64,000 nt of DNA, taken from assembly GCA_963920635.1 (NCBI GenBank), contig OY987302.1:34261278-34325277 (forward strand), in the 5' to 3' direction. The first letter of the stretch is position 1; every line of letters begins with the position of its first letter. The stretch comes from Pseudeuparius sepicola. Its lineage: Eukaryota; Arthropoda; Insecta; Coleoptera; Anthribidae. Shown here one piece after another: positions 1 through 11,313 of the stretch. Position numbers and translations under genes: made by a program. The notes under the pieces were generated by a model that worked only from the letters and a program-made list of their open reading frames with translations, searched no databases and was not told the origin of the DNA.

Positions 1-394
1 ACAACCCACAAGTCATGTAATAAATTATAGAAATATAGAGATATCCCGATATTGTTTGGTTGGGGTTCGGTCACAGGTGGCAGTGGGGGCAGGGATATAT
101 TGGTCGCAACGGTAGGCAGACGGTCACGAATCGAGACCTTCATGACCATAAAATCAACAGCAATGCTGCGATGTTTCTAATTGGCAACATCGCTTCGGCG
201 CTTCGGCCGCACGCCGCTCTAGCTGTTGGGCCGCACTTGTACTTGTACCAAAGTCTAGAGAATATTATAAGTCCGCTCACTTGGCCTGTGTAAACAAATA
301 TTTCCCTCCTGCCCGATCCCGCTTCCTTCGCCTCAGCCCTCGATCAATATCCTGCTAAGCGGGCGATTCCGAGCATTGCCAATTTTGAGTAGTG
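1..394. other. No gene seen
   Basis: I see no supported gene or repeat boundary here. The stretch around 180-240 is locally GC-richer than its surroundings. The open frame at 60-293 has no recognisable domain. Confidence 0.5.
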
Positions 395-487
395 ATGGCT
401 TATCATGGTTCTTATTGCAGTGCCGATGGCTGTAAAAGTAATTCAAAAGACTGTGTCCTTTTTTCGAATTTCTAAAGACCCTGAAAG
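395..487 (+). pseudogene. THAP-domain first exon (P-type transposase-like), frameshifted
   Basis: The ATG at 395 opens a THAP zinc-finger start: Met, then a CSADGC motif (the two first Cys of the C2CH finger). A T-run near 459-464 has one base too many. Before it the frame reads CVLF; shifted by one base it reads FRISKDPER, matching the THAP consensus FFRFPKDPER. The exon ends in GAAAG followed by a GTAAG donor at 488. The same break point is used in the P-type element at 43.76 kb, so this is probably exon 1 of a related P-type transposase or a THAP gene. No second exon is recognised downstream in the next 500 bases. As it stands the frame ends at a stop inside the exon. Confidence 0.6.
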
Positions 488-996
488 GTAAGATTCAGTT
501 TGACGTATAAGACAAATGTCATAATCAATTATTTCTAAAGTCATCTTTATAGTATTATATTATATAACATAAATAGAGTTGACGTTTTCGACAGAACTCT
601 AGATGAAATTATATTATTTAACGAAAATAAATACTGCATAGAATTTAGCTGCCAAACACATCGGGCAGATGTGCTCTCTAAAATTGTTTATAATTATATG
701 ATTGAGAGTTAAACAATATCTATTATAAACAAGAAACGAAACAACAAAGAAATTCTAGCGTATTAAAAAGAAAAAAGTTAAGCTTCAAAAAACATACCTA
801 ATTTAATTTCATACTGTATAAGTGGACACTATTGTACTAAATAGTTTGCAGACACGGCACTAGTTTATCTTCATGGTTACAGACAGATATCCCCTAACTG
901 TACCTGTTTTTAATTAAGTGTTAATATTAAAATCGCAATCGCTATAGCAAATTTTTAGTGACGAACGTGTAAATTGTAAATGCCCCTATTATATTA
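488..996. other. AT-rich, no gene seen
   Basis: AT-rich sequence, possibly intron of the THAP remnant. No domain, tandem repeat or inverted repeat that I can support. Confidence 0.4.
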
Positions 997-1120
997 CACT
1001 CATTTAAAAGTTAAACCGGATTAGAACAGAAAATAGCAACAGAAAATGGCAATAAAATCAAAATTCAATTATCTATGGTTATTTTCTACTTTAATCCGGT
1101 TTAGCTTTTAAACGAGTTCA
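997..1120. repeat. Short inverted-repeat (hairpin) element
   Basis: The left arm around 1001-1037 (core TTAAACCGGATTA) is matched in reverse complement by 1078-1113 (core TAATCCGGTTTA). The two arms cover most of the 124 bases, so the whole unit can fold into one hairpin. This is the form of a small MITE; no target duplication is clear. Confidence 0.6.
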
Positions 1121-1545
1121 TATCACATCGGTACACAGGGCACTAAAAATAATATTCTTCTCAATGTAAGTCTTTAGTAAAGTGGTTACCCACATATTAG
1201 AAAATACTGGAAATATGTTATTCATTGTTCCAAACCCTAACATACAAGAGAATTGCAGAAACACGATGGGAAGCGCCAATGCTCCTAATAATCTTGGCAG
1301 ACTAAATCTTCCGTCTCTCTCTTCCGCGCGTCTACAGTTCGTTGGTCACCGCGGAGACGCTTGCCTCTATACCAGTGTAATCTATTGCCGTGGTTCGAAA
1401 TCAATTGGAAGAAGTTCAAGCAAACACTTAACCTGTGCATGTGGTGGAAGAACCATTAACTTATGAAGACTTTCAAAGTACGCGCAAGGTTTTACAAGCA
1501 TTCAAAACATATCTTCTTGGCGAGGTTGGTGACTTGGACCTCACT

Positions 1546-1700
1546 TACCTGTGAGGATTTTTATCTATATTTACCTGAGATTTTTTTTTATTGTTTTTGT
1601 ACCTGTGTAAATTTTTATGTTTTTGTTACTTTTACCTGTGAGAATTTTTATGTTTTTGTTATTTTTACCTGTGAGAATTTTTATGTTTTTATTAGAAATT
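1546..1700. repeat. 33-bp minisatellite
   Basis: The motif ACCTGTGAGAATTTTTATGT recurs at 1601, 1634 and 1667, giving a 33-bp period, with a degenerate earlier copy near 1573. The open frame at 1463-1717 is a by-product of this repeat: it reads repeated NFYVFV-type peptides and has no other support as a gene. Confidence 0.8.
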
Positions 1701-1883
1701 CATACCACATGACCTGACGTTATATACCTGCCTACCTGACTTGTAGGTAAGGAGTATCTACTAGGTATGGTACTAGGTTCAAGTTGCAAACTTGAAGTAA
1801 GTGTTATTATGTAGGACCAGGGTTGGGCAAAACTTGATTTTTATTAAAAAATAAAAAATCATTGATTTAAGTAAATAAAAAAT

Positions 1884-2343
1884 CAAACTGGTTATTTATT
1901 CGTCCGACGTATATGAATGTTGGATATGTCTTGTGCTTTTATTTGCGAGTTGAGTCACGTGACTTCTTTGCACATATATTTAACCACATGTCCGAAGTAA
2001 ACTTATTTGAAGATACGTCCGAAGTGCGTTCATAATAATTCCTGTATTTCAATATTCTTTTTTTCGTACGGCAGCGCCCATCATTGCCGACTGCCACAAT
2101 ATGGTGCGAATGCCCCCTTCTTTTTTCATACGGCAGCGCCTATCACCAAAAAAGGAGGGCATATGCTCCTTATTGCAACAATGCTTGCGAAAAATGCACT
2201 TCCGACGTATCTTCAAATACATTTACTTCGGACATGCATGGAGTCAAATGTACGTCCAAAGAAGTCACGTGACTCAACTCGCCAATGAGAATGCAAGACG
2301 TATACCGAGTTTCATATACGTTGAACGTATAAATAGCCACTTC
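1884..2343. repeat. Foldback MITE, family M, copy 1
   Basis: Arms of roughly 150 bases run 1892-2040 and 2205-2343 in opposite orientation. Both contain GAGTTGAGTCACGTGACTTC or its complement and the string GTCCGAAGTAAACTTATTT. The centre holds two copies of a CGGCAGCGCC-containing segment. Copies of the same family lie at 13,704 and 18,307; the last has a 9-bp target duplication, which suggests a Mutator-like origin. The left terminus here has diverged and no duplication is visible. Confidence 0.75.
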
Positions 2344-2404
2344 GTTATTTTTTTGGATCTAGGTAGGTATTAGAGGGTCAAAATACAGCAGACAAATTTG
2401 AATA

Positions 2405-2560
2405 TATCATGTGACCTCCCATGTGACCTTTAAAAAGGCACTTCATTAGTCGGAAATTCAATAGCAAATGAAAAGAAATACATATTAGTTATCCCAACGA
2501 AACGTCAAACAGCAAACGGCAACGAAATTTGGGTTTATAAATACCCGAGTAAATACCACA
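2405..2560. repeat. Fragment of the repeat family at 19,190-19,736
   Basis: The segment from ATGTGACCTCCCATGTGACC through the CAAACGGCAACG motif and GGTTTATAAATAC closely matches 19,507-19,650. Only one side of the inverted-repeat element is present. Confidence 0.6.
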
Positions 2561-3052
2561 TACCTGTATATTAAAATATACTGCTTTGGATTTATTTGCA
2601 AGGCGCAGGGAACGAAAAGAGATGAAATTTGCTGCCATTTTTAAGCCTATATTGGCAGTTTGAATGGTGGCTACTCTGATGGGTCTTGATTTCAATAACA
2701 ATGAGCAATAGTGCATGGGCCACGGAACGGAATGGCGAATGAAAACGGCGCGGCGCGGTATGCCGGGCCAACGGCCAGCGCACCAGTGCCGTGCCGCTGC
2801 CAATTTAGGTACCGAAATCACGTGATTTCGGAACGTGATTTTTTAGGAACGGTACGGTTCGGTACGTTCCGAAATGGGAACCGTTTTTTCTATCACTAGG
2901 CTACTCTATTCCTTGTTTAAATTTTTTTATACTGTGTGAATTAAATTGCATTAGTTATACTTTTTGAAGGCGCCGGTAAAATCATAAAGTCACCGTGACA
3001 AGATTTTTTGAGAGATGTGTTTTTAGTTTTTAATAGTGATTTTTTTCTTTAG
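2561..3052. other. No gene; contains a perfect 20-bp palindrome
   Basis: Positions 2812-2831 (CCGAAATCACGTGATTTCGG) are a perfect palindrome centred on CACGTG. It lies within a locally GC-rich patch (2,710-2,880) that repeats ACGGTACGGTTCGGTACG-type words. Nothing coding is recognised. Confidence 0.6.
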
Positions 3053-4774
3053 GGTGAATGTGCCGGTTTTCGACCAGTTAAGAGAAGTTTTAATTTTACT
3101 GAATCACAAAAAATATGTCAACTAAATATATAAATTTTTAATTATTACTGAAATAAAGGAACATACTATTTACCATTTCTCAACCACAAAGTACAAAATG
3201 TCGACCGCTAACGTACCGGTTTTCGACCAGTGGTCGAGAATCCGATTTTTCGGTTCTCTCTTTCGACCATCACACTGAAGAAAATCTCAAATCAAAATAA
3301 CTGGGTAGGTATAATGAAAATATTGTTTATTTGATACCTACATATAAATAAAAAAATATAAAAATAAACTAAATAGGTAGAAAAACGCGAAATTATAGGT
3401 ATAAAAACTCTTTGGAAATTCTCAACATAAACATAAACAATAACTTTCTCGCTAAATTAAAGACTTTTCTTTGTTTTTTTTTTTCAAATGAAATAAAAAC
3501 TAATGTAGGTAGATAGGTAAAATATAAGAAGAGTTTAGCAATAATTAAGAGCACATGAAACAAAGATAGTCTTTACTTGAGGCCTACAAATTTGGTGCAC
3601 TTCATATGAAACCACCTGGGACACTTGTCACATCTAATATTCTTTTCGCCCTCCTTTTCGATGTCACTAATTAAATCTTCATCACATGCCGAACATTGCA
3701 ATTTCCCCTTTGTAGTAGTTTCATTCTCGTTCGCCGTTCTGGTATGATTGACAGATTTTGCTTTTTTCTTAATGGAATTCCTTTTCGCCAATTTTTTTTA
3801 ACTAGAGTTTGTTTCTCTCTTCTTTTCCTCTTTGCTTCTTCTTCTTTTTGAGTCTTTTCTTCTTCCTTCATTGCTAGTTTCATTCTCCAAGCCTTAGAAG
3901 AAATCGCACTAGGAAAGTTATCTTTAATTCTCTTGTTTTTAGCCGTAGGATTAAGTGGTTGTGGGATAAACAAGTGATTAGCAAGAATTGACAGCAAAGT
4001 ATTCTTTTTACAGTTAGTGAAGGGACATTGTCTTTCAGTTACGAGTGCACGAGCTTTGTTGTTTCCTTCCGCTTCTCTAAGACATCTCTGTATATCTCTT
4101 CATAAACTGTTTATACCATTTTTGTCCAGGTCGTTCGTGTTTGCTTTATCAATTTCCTTCGCAATTCTTTGCACACTATTAAGCAGATGTTTTCTTAAGA
4201 GGAAAACCACATTTGGCGATTTTAATTACCCAGGCTTTCATACTTATTAATCCAAATTATTTCCCAAATGAAAAGAAAAATACCTAAATCCCATAAGCTA
4301 GAAAGATATATAAAAATACTGAATTGAATCAATTTCTCGACTGCCTCGCTCGAGAACTGGAAAACCGTAAATGTTGTAACCCGGTTGGGCGACCACTTTA
4401 TTATTCTGCCAAAAACCGTAAAAAAAACTAGCTTTATTCACATTTAAACAGTGTATTTCAGTATTAACTCCAACCTTATATTGAAAAGCTTTAACAAAAG
4501 CACATATTTTATTATCTACTTACAATTTACTCGAGCCAGCGTCACTACAAATTTCATTAGAACGTTACACCACGCAAACGCGCAACTTTTAGCGTCACTA
4601 ATGGCCGACAACATTTCAACTGAAGAATAGCTGGAATTTTACGAAACATGCGCAGAAGGTGGTCGAGAGTGGGAGCGAGGTTAAGGAACCAGTGCAGTCA
4701 GTTCTTATTTTACAGCATTTTATTCGTAAATGGTCGAGAACAGGCGCTGGTCGTATAACAGGCACATTTACCCT
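3053..4774 (-). mobile_element. Pogo/Tigger-like DNA transposon, internally deleted
   Basis: The left end begins GGGTGAATGTGCCGGTTTTC after TA; the right end is its inverse, finishing GGCACATTTACCC before TA. TA target duplication plus inverted ends fit Tc1/mariner/pogo. Only the C-terminal tail of a transposase is recognisable (3,570-3,997, minus). No DDE core is seen, so the copy is non-autonomous. Internal GGTCGAGAA words repeat near both ends (3,230, 4,660 and 4,730). It lies just upstream of the THAP remnant at 4,830-4,896. Confidence 0.7.
3570..3997 (-). pseudogene. Transposase C-terminal tail with PHD-type zinc finger
   Basis: Read on the minus strand, a Lys/Glu-rich coiled segment (with AISSKAWRMKLAMKEEEK) is followed, after frame changes near 3,800, by a Cys-rich finger: CSACDE, then CDKCPRWFHMKC. 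The spacing C-x2-C ... C-x2-C-x4-H-x2-C is the second half of a PHD or RING-like fold. Pogo/Tigger transposases in insects often carry such a charged tail plus finger at the C-terminus (family knowledge). It ends next to the element's left inverted repeat, as expected for the 3' end of a minus-strand gene. At least one frameshift separates the charged tail from the finger. Confidence 0.6.
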
Positions 4775-4911
4775 ATATTTTGTAGGGTTAATATCTTTTT
4801 GTTTTCATATTTACGAGATAAAAAAGGACTTGGTAAAGCATTGTAAAAATGCGAAGGGACTTTTACATCCAGATTGTGAAATTGCATTCCATATAGGTAA
4901 GTAAATATGTA
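4775..4911 (+). pseudogene. THAP-domain exon, first half of the finger
   Basis: The frame reads VKHCKNAKGLLHPDCEIAFH up to 4,896, then a GTAAGT donor at 4,897. CKNAKG is the first Cys pair of a THAP finger and IAFH the start of its FHRF element. The codon before VKH is TTG where a start Met would be expected. The matching downstream exon is at 13,578, on the other side of the foldback insertion, which therefore sits in the intron. Bases 4,903-4,911 (AAATATGTA) are the left target duplication of that insertion. Confidence 0.55.
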
Positions 4912-5139
4912 ATGAGTGTGAAAGCAGCAACGGGTTTTCTGGCAACGACTTTGCCGCGGTGCTCTCTGTGGCCGCGGGGGACGGCTTGCACCAATATGTA
5001 TTAGGTCGTTCACTCAACGATTAGATTCATAATCTCCCTATATTGTTGTTATTAACCACAACGCATATATAAATAAAAAATCAGTAAATACCTTTGAAAT
5101 GGGTGATATTTTGGAATATTTACATAAGTGTGTATCTAA

Positions 5140-7029
5140 AGATAGGGACCCCTTGTCACCCTCTACCACAGCTCAGAAGTTCAGAATTTGTTACCCTCGT
5201 CTTCACCCATTTTCAACCCCTTAAGGCAAAAACGAAAAAGACAAGAAAATCGTTATTTTGAGTTGCATGACTTTTCTTTTTTGCTAGAGCTAGATAGACA
5301 CCCTTTGCCACCCTCTACAGTAGCCCTGAAGTTCAGAATTTGTTACCCTCGTCTTCGCCCATTTTCAACCCCCTAAGCCAAAAATGAAAAAGGCCAGAAA
5401 ATCGTTACTTTGAGTTGCATGACTTTTCTTTTTTGCTAGATAGGCACCCCTTGTCTTCCTCTACCATAGCTCAGAACTTCAGAATTTGTTACCCTCGTCT
5501 TCACCCATTTTCAACCCCCTAAGCCAAAAACGAAGAAGACAAGAAAATCGGTACTTTGAGTTGCATGACTTTTATTTTTTGCTAGATAGACACCCTTTGC
5601 TACCCTCTACAGTAGTCCAGAAGTTCAAAATTTGTTACCCCTTATCTTCACCATTTTCAACCCTTTAAGGCAAAAACGAAAACAAGAAAATCGTTACTTT
5701 GAGTTGCATGACTTTTCTCTTTTGTTAGATATACACCCTTTGCCACCCTCTACAGTAGCCCAGAAGTTCAGAATTTGTTACCCTCGTCTTCGCCCATTTT
5801 CAACCCCCTAAGAAAAGAAAACGAAAAAAGACCAGAAAATCGTTACTTTCAGTTGCATGACTTTTCTTTTTTTTGCTAGATAGACACCCTTTGCCACCCT
5901 CTACAGTATCCCAGAAGTTCAGAATTTGTTACCCTCGTCTTCGCCCATTTTCAACCCCGAGCCAAAAACGAAATAGACCAGAAAATCGTTACTTTGAGTT
6001 GCATGACTTATCTTTTTTGCTAGATAGGCACCCCTTGTCCCTCTCTACCATAGCTCAGAACCTCAGAATTTGTTACCCTCATCTTCACCCATTTTCAACC
6101 CCCTAAGCCAAAAACGAAAAATACCAGAAAATCGTTACTTTGAGTCGCACGACTTTTCTTTTTTGCTAGATAGAGACTCTTTGCCACCCTCTACAGTAGT
6201 CCAGAAGTTCAGAATTTGTTACACTCGTCTTCACCCATTTTCAACCCCTTAAGGCAAAAACGAAAATAGACCAGAAAATCGGTATTTTGGGTTGCATGAC
6301 TTTTCTTTTTTGCTAGATAGACACCCTTTGCCACCCTCTACCATAGCCCAGAAGTTCAGAATTTGTTACCCTCATCTTCACCCATTTTCAATCCTTTAAG
6401 GCAAAAACGAAAAAAGGCCAGAAAATCGCAATTTTGACTTGCATGACTTTTCTTTTTTGCTAGCTAGACACTCTTTTCTACCCTCTACCGTAACCCAGAA
6501 GTTCAGAATTTGTTACCTTCGTCTTCACCCATTTTCAACCCCTTAAGGCAAAAACAAAAAAAGACCAGAAAATCGATATTTTGGGTTGAATTACTTTTCT
6601 TTTATGCTACATAGACACCCTTTGCCACCCTCTATAGTAGTCCAGAAGTTCAGAATTTGTTACACTCGTCTTCACCCATTTTCAACCCCTTAAGGCAAAA
6701 ACGAAAATAGACCAGAAAATCGGTATTTTGGGTTGCATGACTTTTCTTTTTTGCTAGATAGACACCCTTTGCCACCCTCTACCATAGCCCAGAAGTTCAG
6801 AATTTGTTACCCTCGTCTTCACCCATTTTCAATCCTTTAAGGCAAAAACGAAAAAAGGCCAGAAAATCGCAATTTTGACTTGCATGACTTTTCTTTTTTG
6901 CTAGCTAGACACTCTTTTCTACCCTCTACCGTAGCCCAGAAGTTCAGAATTTGTTACCCTCGTCTTCACCCATTTTCAACCCCTTAAGGCAAAAACAAAA
7001 AAAAGACCAGAAAATCGATATTTTGGGTT
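5140..7029 (+). repeat. ~146-bp satellite array, left arm of foldback
   Basis: About 13 tandem copies. Landmark GTTGCATGACTTTTC recurs near 5263, 5415, 5561, 5704, 5853 and 5999, with intervals of 143-152. Each unit contains CAGAAGTTCAGAATTTGTTA, CACCCATTTTCAACCCC and TTTTGCTAGATAGACACCC. A three-unit higher-order repeat is visible: 6,251 and 6,692 start nearly identical 441-bp blocks. Short open frames here (for example 5188-5376, 5486-5668, 5873-6106) are translations of the satellite. Confidence 0.9.
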
Positions 7030-7567
7030 TGTAACTCTCTCTTCTCGTGTATCTGGGTGTCCGTTCCTCGAATGAAATTAATCCACACAGGTTAAGGTAT
7101 TTATTGACACGTCAGATAACAGGTGAGTTAGTTAAATAAATACAATAAGAGATGGCCACGATGTGAAGAACTGCAGCGGTTCGGCCGGTGGGGCTGTTCT
7201 ACTGGCTCGGGTCCGGGCAGAGTTCCCAAGGGGGGAAAGCAGAGCCTGAAGCGCCGGGGCAGCAGAGGTCTCGAGTCCAGTCAATGTTCCAAGGGTGGAA
7301 GGCTGTTGACTGAAGAAGCTCGAGAGCGACTTGCTCCTTGAGGGCTGGCTGGCTCTTCTTATACCCGTCGGCGCTGGCCGGACGGATCGATGCTGGGGGT
7401 GGAGTCTAGGCCGGGTCGCGTAGACGGCGGTACCGACCGGCGCACTCTCGCGAGGGGTAGTACGGAGCGCTTTCGTACTACCCGGGGAGCGAGGAGTGGC
7501 GGCGTCCGCGCGTTGTAACACGGGTGGTCCTGGTGCTGGCTCCAGGAGGGTGGTTGGTCGTGTTACA
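7030..7567 (-). repeat. 3' LTR of the gypsy element, full length
   Basis: A 538-bp LTR bounded by TGTAAC (7,030) and GTTACA (to 7,567). On the element's strand it is preceded by a purine tract (complement of 7,568-7,585, AGAGGGAGAGAC), the likely polypurine tract. A TATAAGAAGAG word on the minus strand near 7,360 may be the promoter box. Long open frames across it (7132-7686) come from its GC content and have no domain. Confidence 0.85.
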
Positions 7568-8146
7568 GTCTCTCCCTCTGGATTCTCCAGCCGTCCGGGC
7601 AGAGGATCCAGGAGATGACTGTGGCTGCTTCCGTGGTCTTCCTCGCTTGCGGATGGGTCGCACTGGGGTCGGGGACGTGTCCTCATCGGTCCTGAGGAGT
7701 TGAAGGGCCGAGGCGTGATACTTCCCCACCGGTTGGGGAGGATCCGTTGAGGGGACCCCTACTTCGTATGAGGTGGGTCCTACCTTCTTCAGGATGACGT
7801 AGGGTCCATCTCGTCGTGGGGCTAATTTAGACGAGAATTGAGCGGACTGTTGGCTCAACCAGTGTGTTGCTACAAGAACCTGGGTTCCAGGAGAATAGGT
7901 CGGGGTCGGGCGCCTCTTTGGGTTCTACCTGGCTTTGCGACTGTCCTGTTTATGCTCATGGCGTTCTCTAGCTTGGTTAAAGGCGTCGGCTAACCTTTGA
8001 AGGCGTGGGGTGGCTTCGGGGACAAAGTTTTCCTGCGAGATGATGGCGCGTAAGTCGCGCGTGGCGTCTTGGAAAGTGTTCATCTCCCGGCCGAAGGTTA
8101 AGTATACTCCAGTATAGCCCGTTGATTCACATAGGGCGGAATTCAT
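7478..8146 (-). pseudogene. Gypsy integrase C-terminal part
   Basis: The frame reads the end of the integrase core region (ESTGYTGVYLTFGREM, then a helical Arg/Glu segment), has a stop near 7,925, and continues in the same frame into SKLAPRRDGPYVILKKVGPT. The latter is the GPY/F module that ends many gypsy integrases. A basic tail (RKRGRPRKQP, AT-hook-like) follows. The frame runs into the LTR, overlapping its first 90 bases. Confidence 0.75.
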
Positions 8147-8555
8147 GGCGAAGCATATATGGGGGCCAATCTCTGAGGCTGGCGTGATCTTGATCCACTT
8201 GTATCGCGAGCTGAGTCTTCAGCTCCCTGTTGCGGCGCTCCACCGGATTGGCAGCCGGGTGATATACCGGGGTCAAGTTCTGGTGAATGCCGAGACAGTG
8301 GGTGATCTTCTGTAGCACGGCACTGGTAAACTGGGGTCCGTTGTCGCTGATCAATCGTCGGGGGCACCCGAAGCGTAGTATGACTTCGTCGACTAAGGTC
8401 CAGGCGCAAGCTTGCGCTGTTGCCTTCGCTAAGGGGAATAGTTCTACCCATCGGGACGCGGTGTCTTCCACAAGTAAGACCCATCGGTACCCCTCAGCCG
8501 AGGTAGGTAAGGGTCCGAAGAGATCTATGGCCATGACTTCGAATCGCTGGCGCAT
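8127..8555 (-). pseudogene. Gypsy integrase catalytic core
   Basis: About 142 residues with the DDE triad visible: MAIDLFGPL (first Asp), LISDNGPQF (second Asp) and NPVERRNRELK (Glu). This is the retroviral-type integrase fold that inserts the cDNA. It is offset by frameshifts from the zinc-binding part upstream (about 8,555) and the C-terminal part downstream (about 8,175). Confidence 0.88.
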
Positions 8556-9760
8556 TGGGGGAGTCTGAAAGAGTTGGCTGGCTTGAGGTTCGTGGCTTTA
8601 TATCGCTGACAGGATAGGCAGTTCTGGACATACTGGGTGATCACGCGCCTCATGCCCGGCCAATAGTATTTAGTAGCGATGCGGTGTATGGTCCGCTCTG
8701 CTCCATAGTGGCCGGCGGTTGGGGCGTCGTGGTTCTCCTGGAGGATAGCTGGCCTCATTTGTAGAGGTACCACTAGCTGGGCATCCTCCTGATCTTGATC
8801 GTATCTGTACAATATCCCTTGTGCGATTAGGTATCCTCGGGATGTCCAGCGGGCGACTTCTTTGTCCTCGTTGGTGGAAAAGGCGTCCATGATCTTGCGT
8901 AACTCGGGGTCCTTGAGTTGTTCGTCCCGGAGCTCTCGTGTGCTTTGGGACGGGATATCAACCGTTAAGGTGCAAACGTCACATGGGGAGGTGATCTTGC
9001 AGGGGGGCCGTGATAGCAGGTCCGCGACGACGTTGGCTTTTCCGGGTATGTGCTTGATTCTGAGGTCGTAGGGTTTCAACTGCAGTGACCATCTTGCCAG
9101 TCGTTCTGAGGGGGATTTGAGGGTCATTAGCCACTTGAGGGCCTGGTGGTCCGTGATGACGATCACGGTGCTTTCCTCGACGTATCCCCGGAATTTGTGG
9201 ATAGACCATACGATGGCTAGGGCCTCCCTCTCGGTAGTGATGTAGTTCCTCTCAGCGGGAGTAAGCAACCTACTGGCATATTCTATAGGGTGGTCTTGAG
9301 GGGCCTCCCCCTGTAGTAGAACTGCTCCGATGGCGTAGCCACTAGCATCTGTCCGTAGGGTAAATGGTTCGCTGGTGTTAGCCTGTCTCAGTATGGGTTC
9401 GGTGGTGAGAATCGTTTTCAGCTGGCGGTAAGCCTTCTCTTCGTCTTCACCCCACTGCCATGGAGCGTTTTTCCTCGTTAACCTGGTGAGGGGTCTGGCT
9501 ACGTCGGCAAAGTGGGGTATGAATCTACGGAACCAGGAGCAAGTCTGTACGAAGGATAACAGTTGCCTCAGGTTCCTTGGTGGGGCCATGTTCTGGATGG
9601 CCTCTACCTTGGAGGGGTCCGGTCGGATTCCGTCGAGCGTCAGCAGGTGACCTAGGTATTTGATCTGGCTGCAGCAGAAATGGCATTTTTGTCGGTTTAG
9701 TCTGAAGCGGAACCGGCGTAAGCGGTCAAAGACGCTTCTCAGTTCCGTTAAATGTCCCTA
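8525..9760 (-). pseudogene. Gypsy RT thumb, RNase H and integrase zinc finger
   Basis: After an in-frame stop at 9,758-9,760 the frame continues with RT connection sequence (KCHFCCSQIKYLGHLL), then SWFRRFIPHFADVARPL. RNase H follows (TLRTDASGYAIGAVL with the catalytic Asp, TEREALAIVW with Glu, TDHQALKWL with Asp). The integrase H2C2 zinc finger comes next (HYGAERTIH ... CLSCQRYK). The order is diagnostic of Ty3/gypsy pol. Confidence 0.9.
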
Positions 9761-11313
9761 GAAACTTGCCGACAGTAGGATCAGGTCGTCTAGGTACGCC
9801 AGGACTCGGATGTCTCCATAAAGCGCTGGAACGTGGCAGGAGCGTTCCGGAGTCCGAATGGCATGCTTCGAAAACGGTACAGGCCCAGGGGGCTGATAAA
9901 AGCGGTTTTGTCGCGGTCTTCGGCTCGGACGGGGATCTGCCAGTACCCGGCGCGCAGGTCCAAAGTGGTCATGTATGGAGTGCAGTTTGCGGCGTGTAGG
10001 AGGTCGTCGATTCGGGGAAGCGGGTAGACGTCCGGCTTCGTGACTGCATTTAGTTTCCGGTAATCGATGCATACCCGGGTAGAGCCGTCAGGCTTGGGGA
10101 CCAATACTACCGGCGAGGCCCAGGCGGATTCGCATTCCTCTATCACTCCTGTCGCAGAACTTCCTTTTTCTGGAAGGTCCCGTTGCTCCTCTTGGAGGTG
10201 GGAGGCTTCGTCTGGCCTGAGTTCCACATCCAGGGAGGCCAGGTCGAGGGTGTTGTGTAATGTTGGGATCTGTGCTGGCGGACTCGGACCCTCATAGCTG
10301 TGTACGGCCCACCAAGCGCTGCGGCGCAAGTGAGGTATGAATCTGTCGTCATACCCTGGTAGGGCTGCTGATGGGGAAGCGGTCGCCAGCCCCAAACTTA
10401 TGGGCGGCCCGTATGCGTCTAGTTCCTCGAGTTCCATCGGGATAGGGGAACTGTCAATCGGCGAAAGTAACCTTGGTACCTGGTAGCTCTGCTGTATTTG
10501 GGCGAGGTCGAGTCCGTCGTCGTCCTCTGTGGGTGTGTTGCCGTCCTTCCGTGTGAAGGTGTGAGGTTGCTGTAGTTGATCCCCAAAGTACCATACGTCT
10601 CGGCGCAAATGGAGCAATATGTCTGCGTTCCATATGAAGTCGACGCCCAAGAGGGTACGGTTAGTGGTGGCGTCCGGCAGGATAATGAGCGTGGTCGGGA
10701 TGATCCTACCTTGGAGATGGATGTCTACGTGAGTCACTAGGATGAGCTGGTCCTTGGGCTCTCCGTCGGCCAGTGTTATGGTTGACCGAGTTGGTTGGAA
10801 GCAGTATTGCTTCTGTACCAAGAGGAGGTACAATGCGTAACTGGCGACACTCACTCGAGCTCCTGAGTCGACGTAGGCGGTTCCTGATATCCCTCCGATG
10901 CTGACATCCAGGGCCGGTCGTTCCCTTAAAGTCATGGGCTTCTGGAATTCGATGGCGCAGAAGCTGAGTGGGGGGGATGACGCGGTCTTGCTGCAATTTG
11001 GGCATTTGCTGCGGATGACCCCGGGGGCGTTGCATCCATAACAGAAGATGCCTGTTGCTCCTGTGGGCGTCTTCGTAGGGGTAGGTTCGGTTTTTGCTGG
11101 TTCCGGATCCTGTTCCTTCTTCTTCTTCCGGCATTCCAAGGCGGTGTGTCCGAACCTCCGGCAATAGCTGCAGCGGGTACGGTTGGTCGGATCCTGCCTC
11201 TGGTTGCTGGTAGATGCCTTGTTTTCCTTGCTTGGTTGCTCATCTTCGTAAGCTTCTTCGGCTGCTTGAGCCCGCCGCAGGAGGGAGGGCATCGAACGTG
11301 GCCGCTTCTTCAC
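9761..11313 (-). pseudogene. Gypsy nucleocapsid, protease and reverse transcriptase
   Basis: A long frame holds a zinc knuckle CSYCRRFGHTALEC, a second Cys cluster (CYGCNAP ... CPNC), an aspartic protease with AYVDSGARVSVAS and a later TLLGVDFI, and an RT (CIDYRKLNAVT, TLDLRAGYWQI with catalytic Asp, SMPFGLRNAPATFQRFM). At about 9,800 the frame breaks; the YLDD catalytic box (VLAYLDDLILL) is in the next frame. Nucleocapsid and pol lie in one frame, so gag-pol was probably a single polyprotein. Confidence 0.92.

Noticed and set aside
1463..1717. 84-codon frame with repeated NFYVFV
   Set aside because: Product of the 33-bp minisatellite.
5188..6252. Several similar 60-77 codon frames with LLDRHPLPPS-type peptides
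   Set aside because: They are translations of the 146-bp satellite, repeating with it.
7132..7686. 184-codon minus frame
   Set aside because: Mostly inside the GC-rich LTR and overlapping the integrase tail in another frame; no domain.
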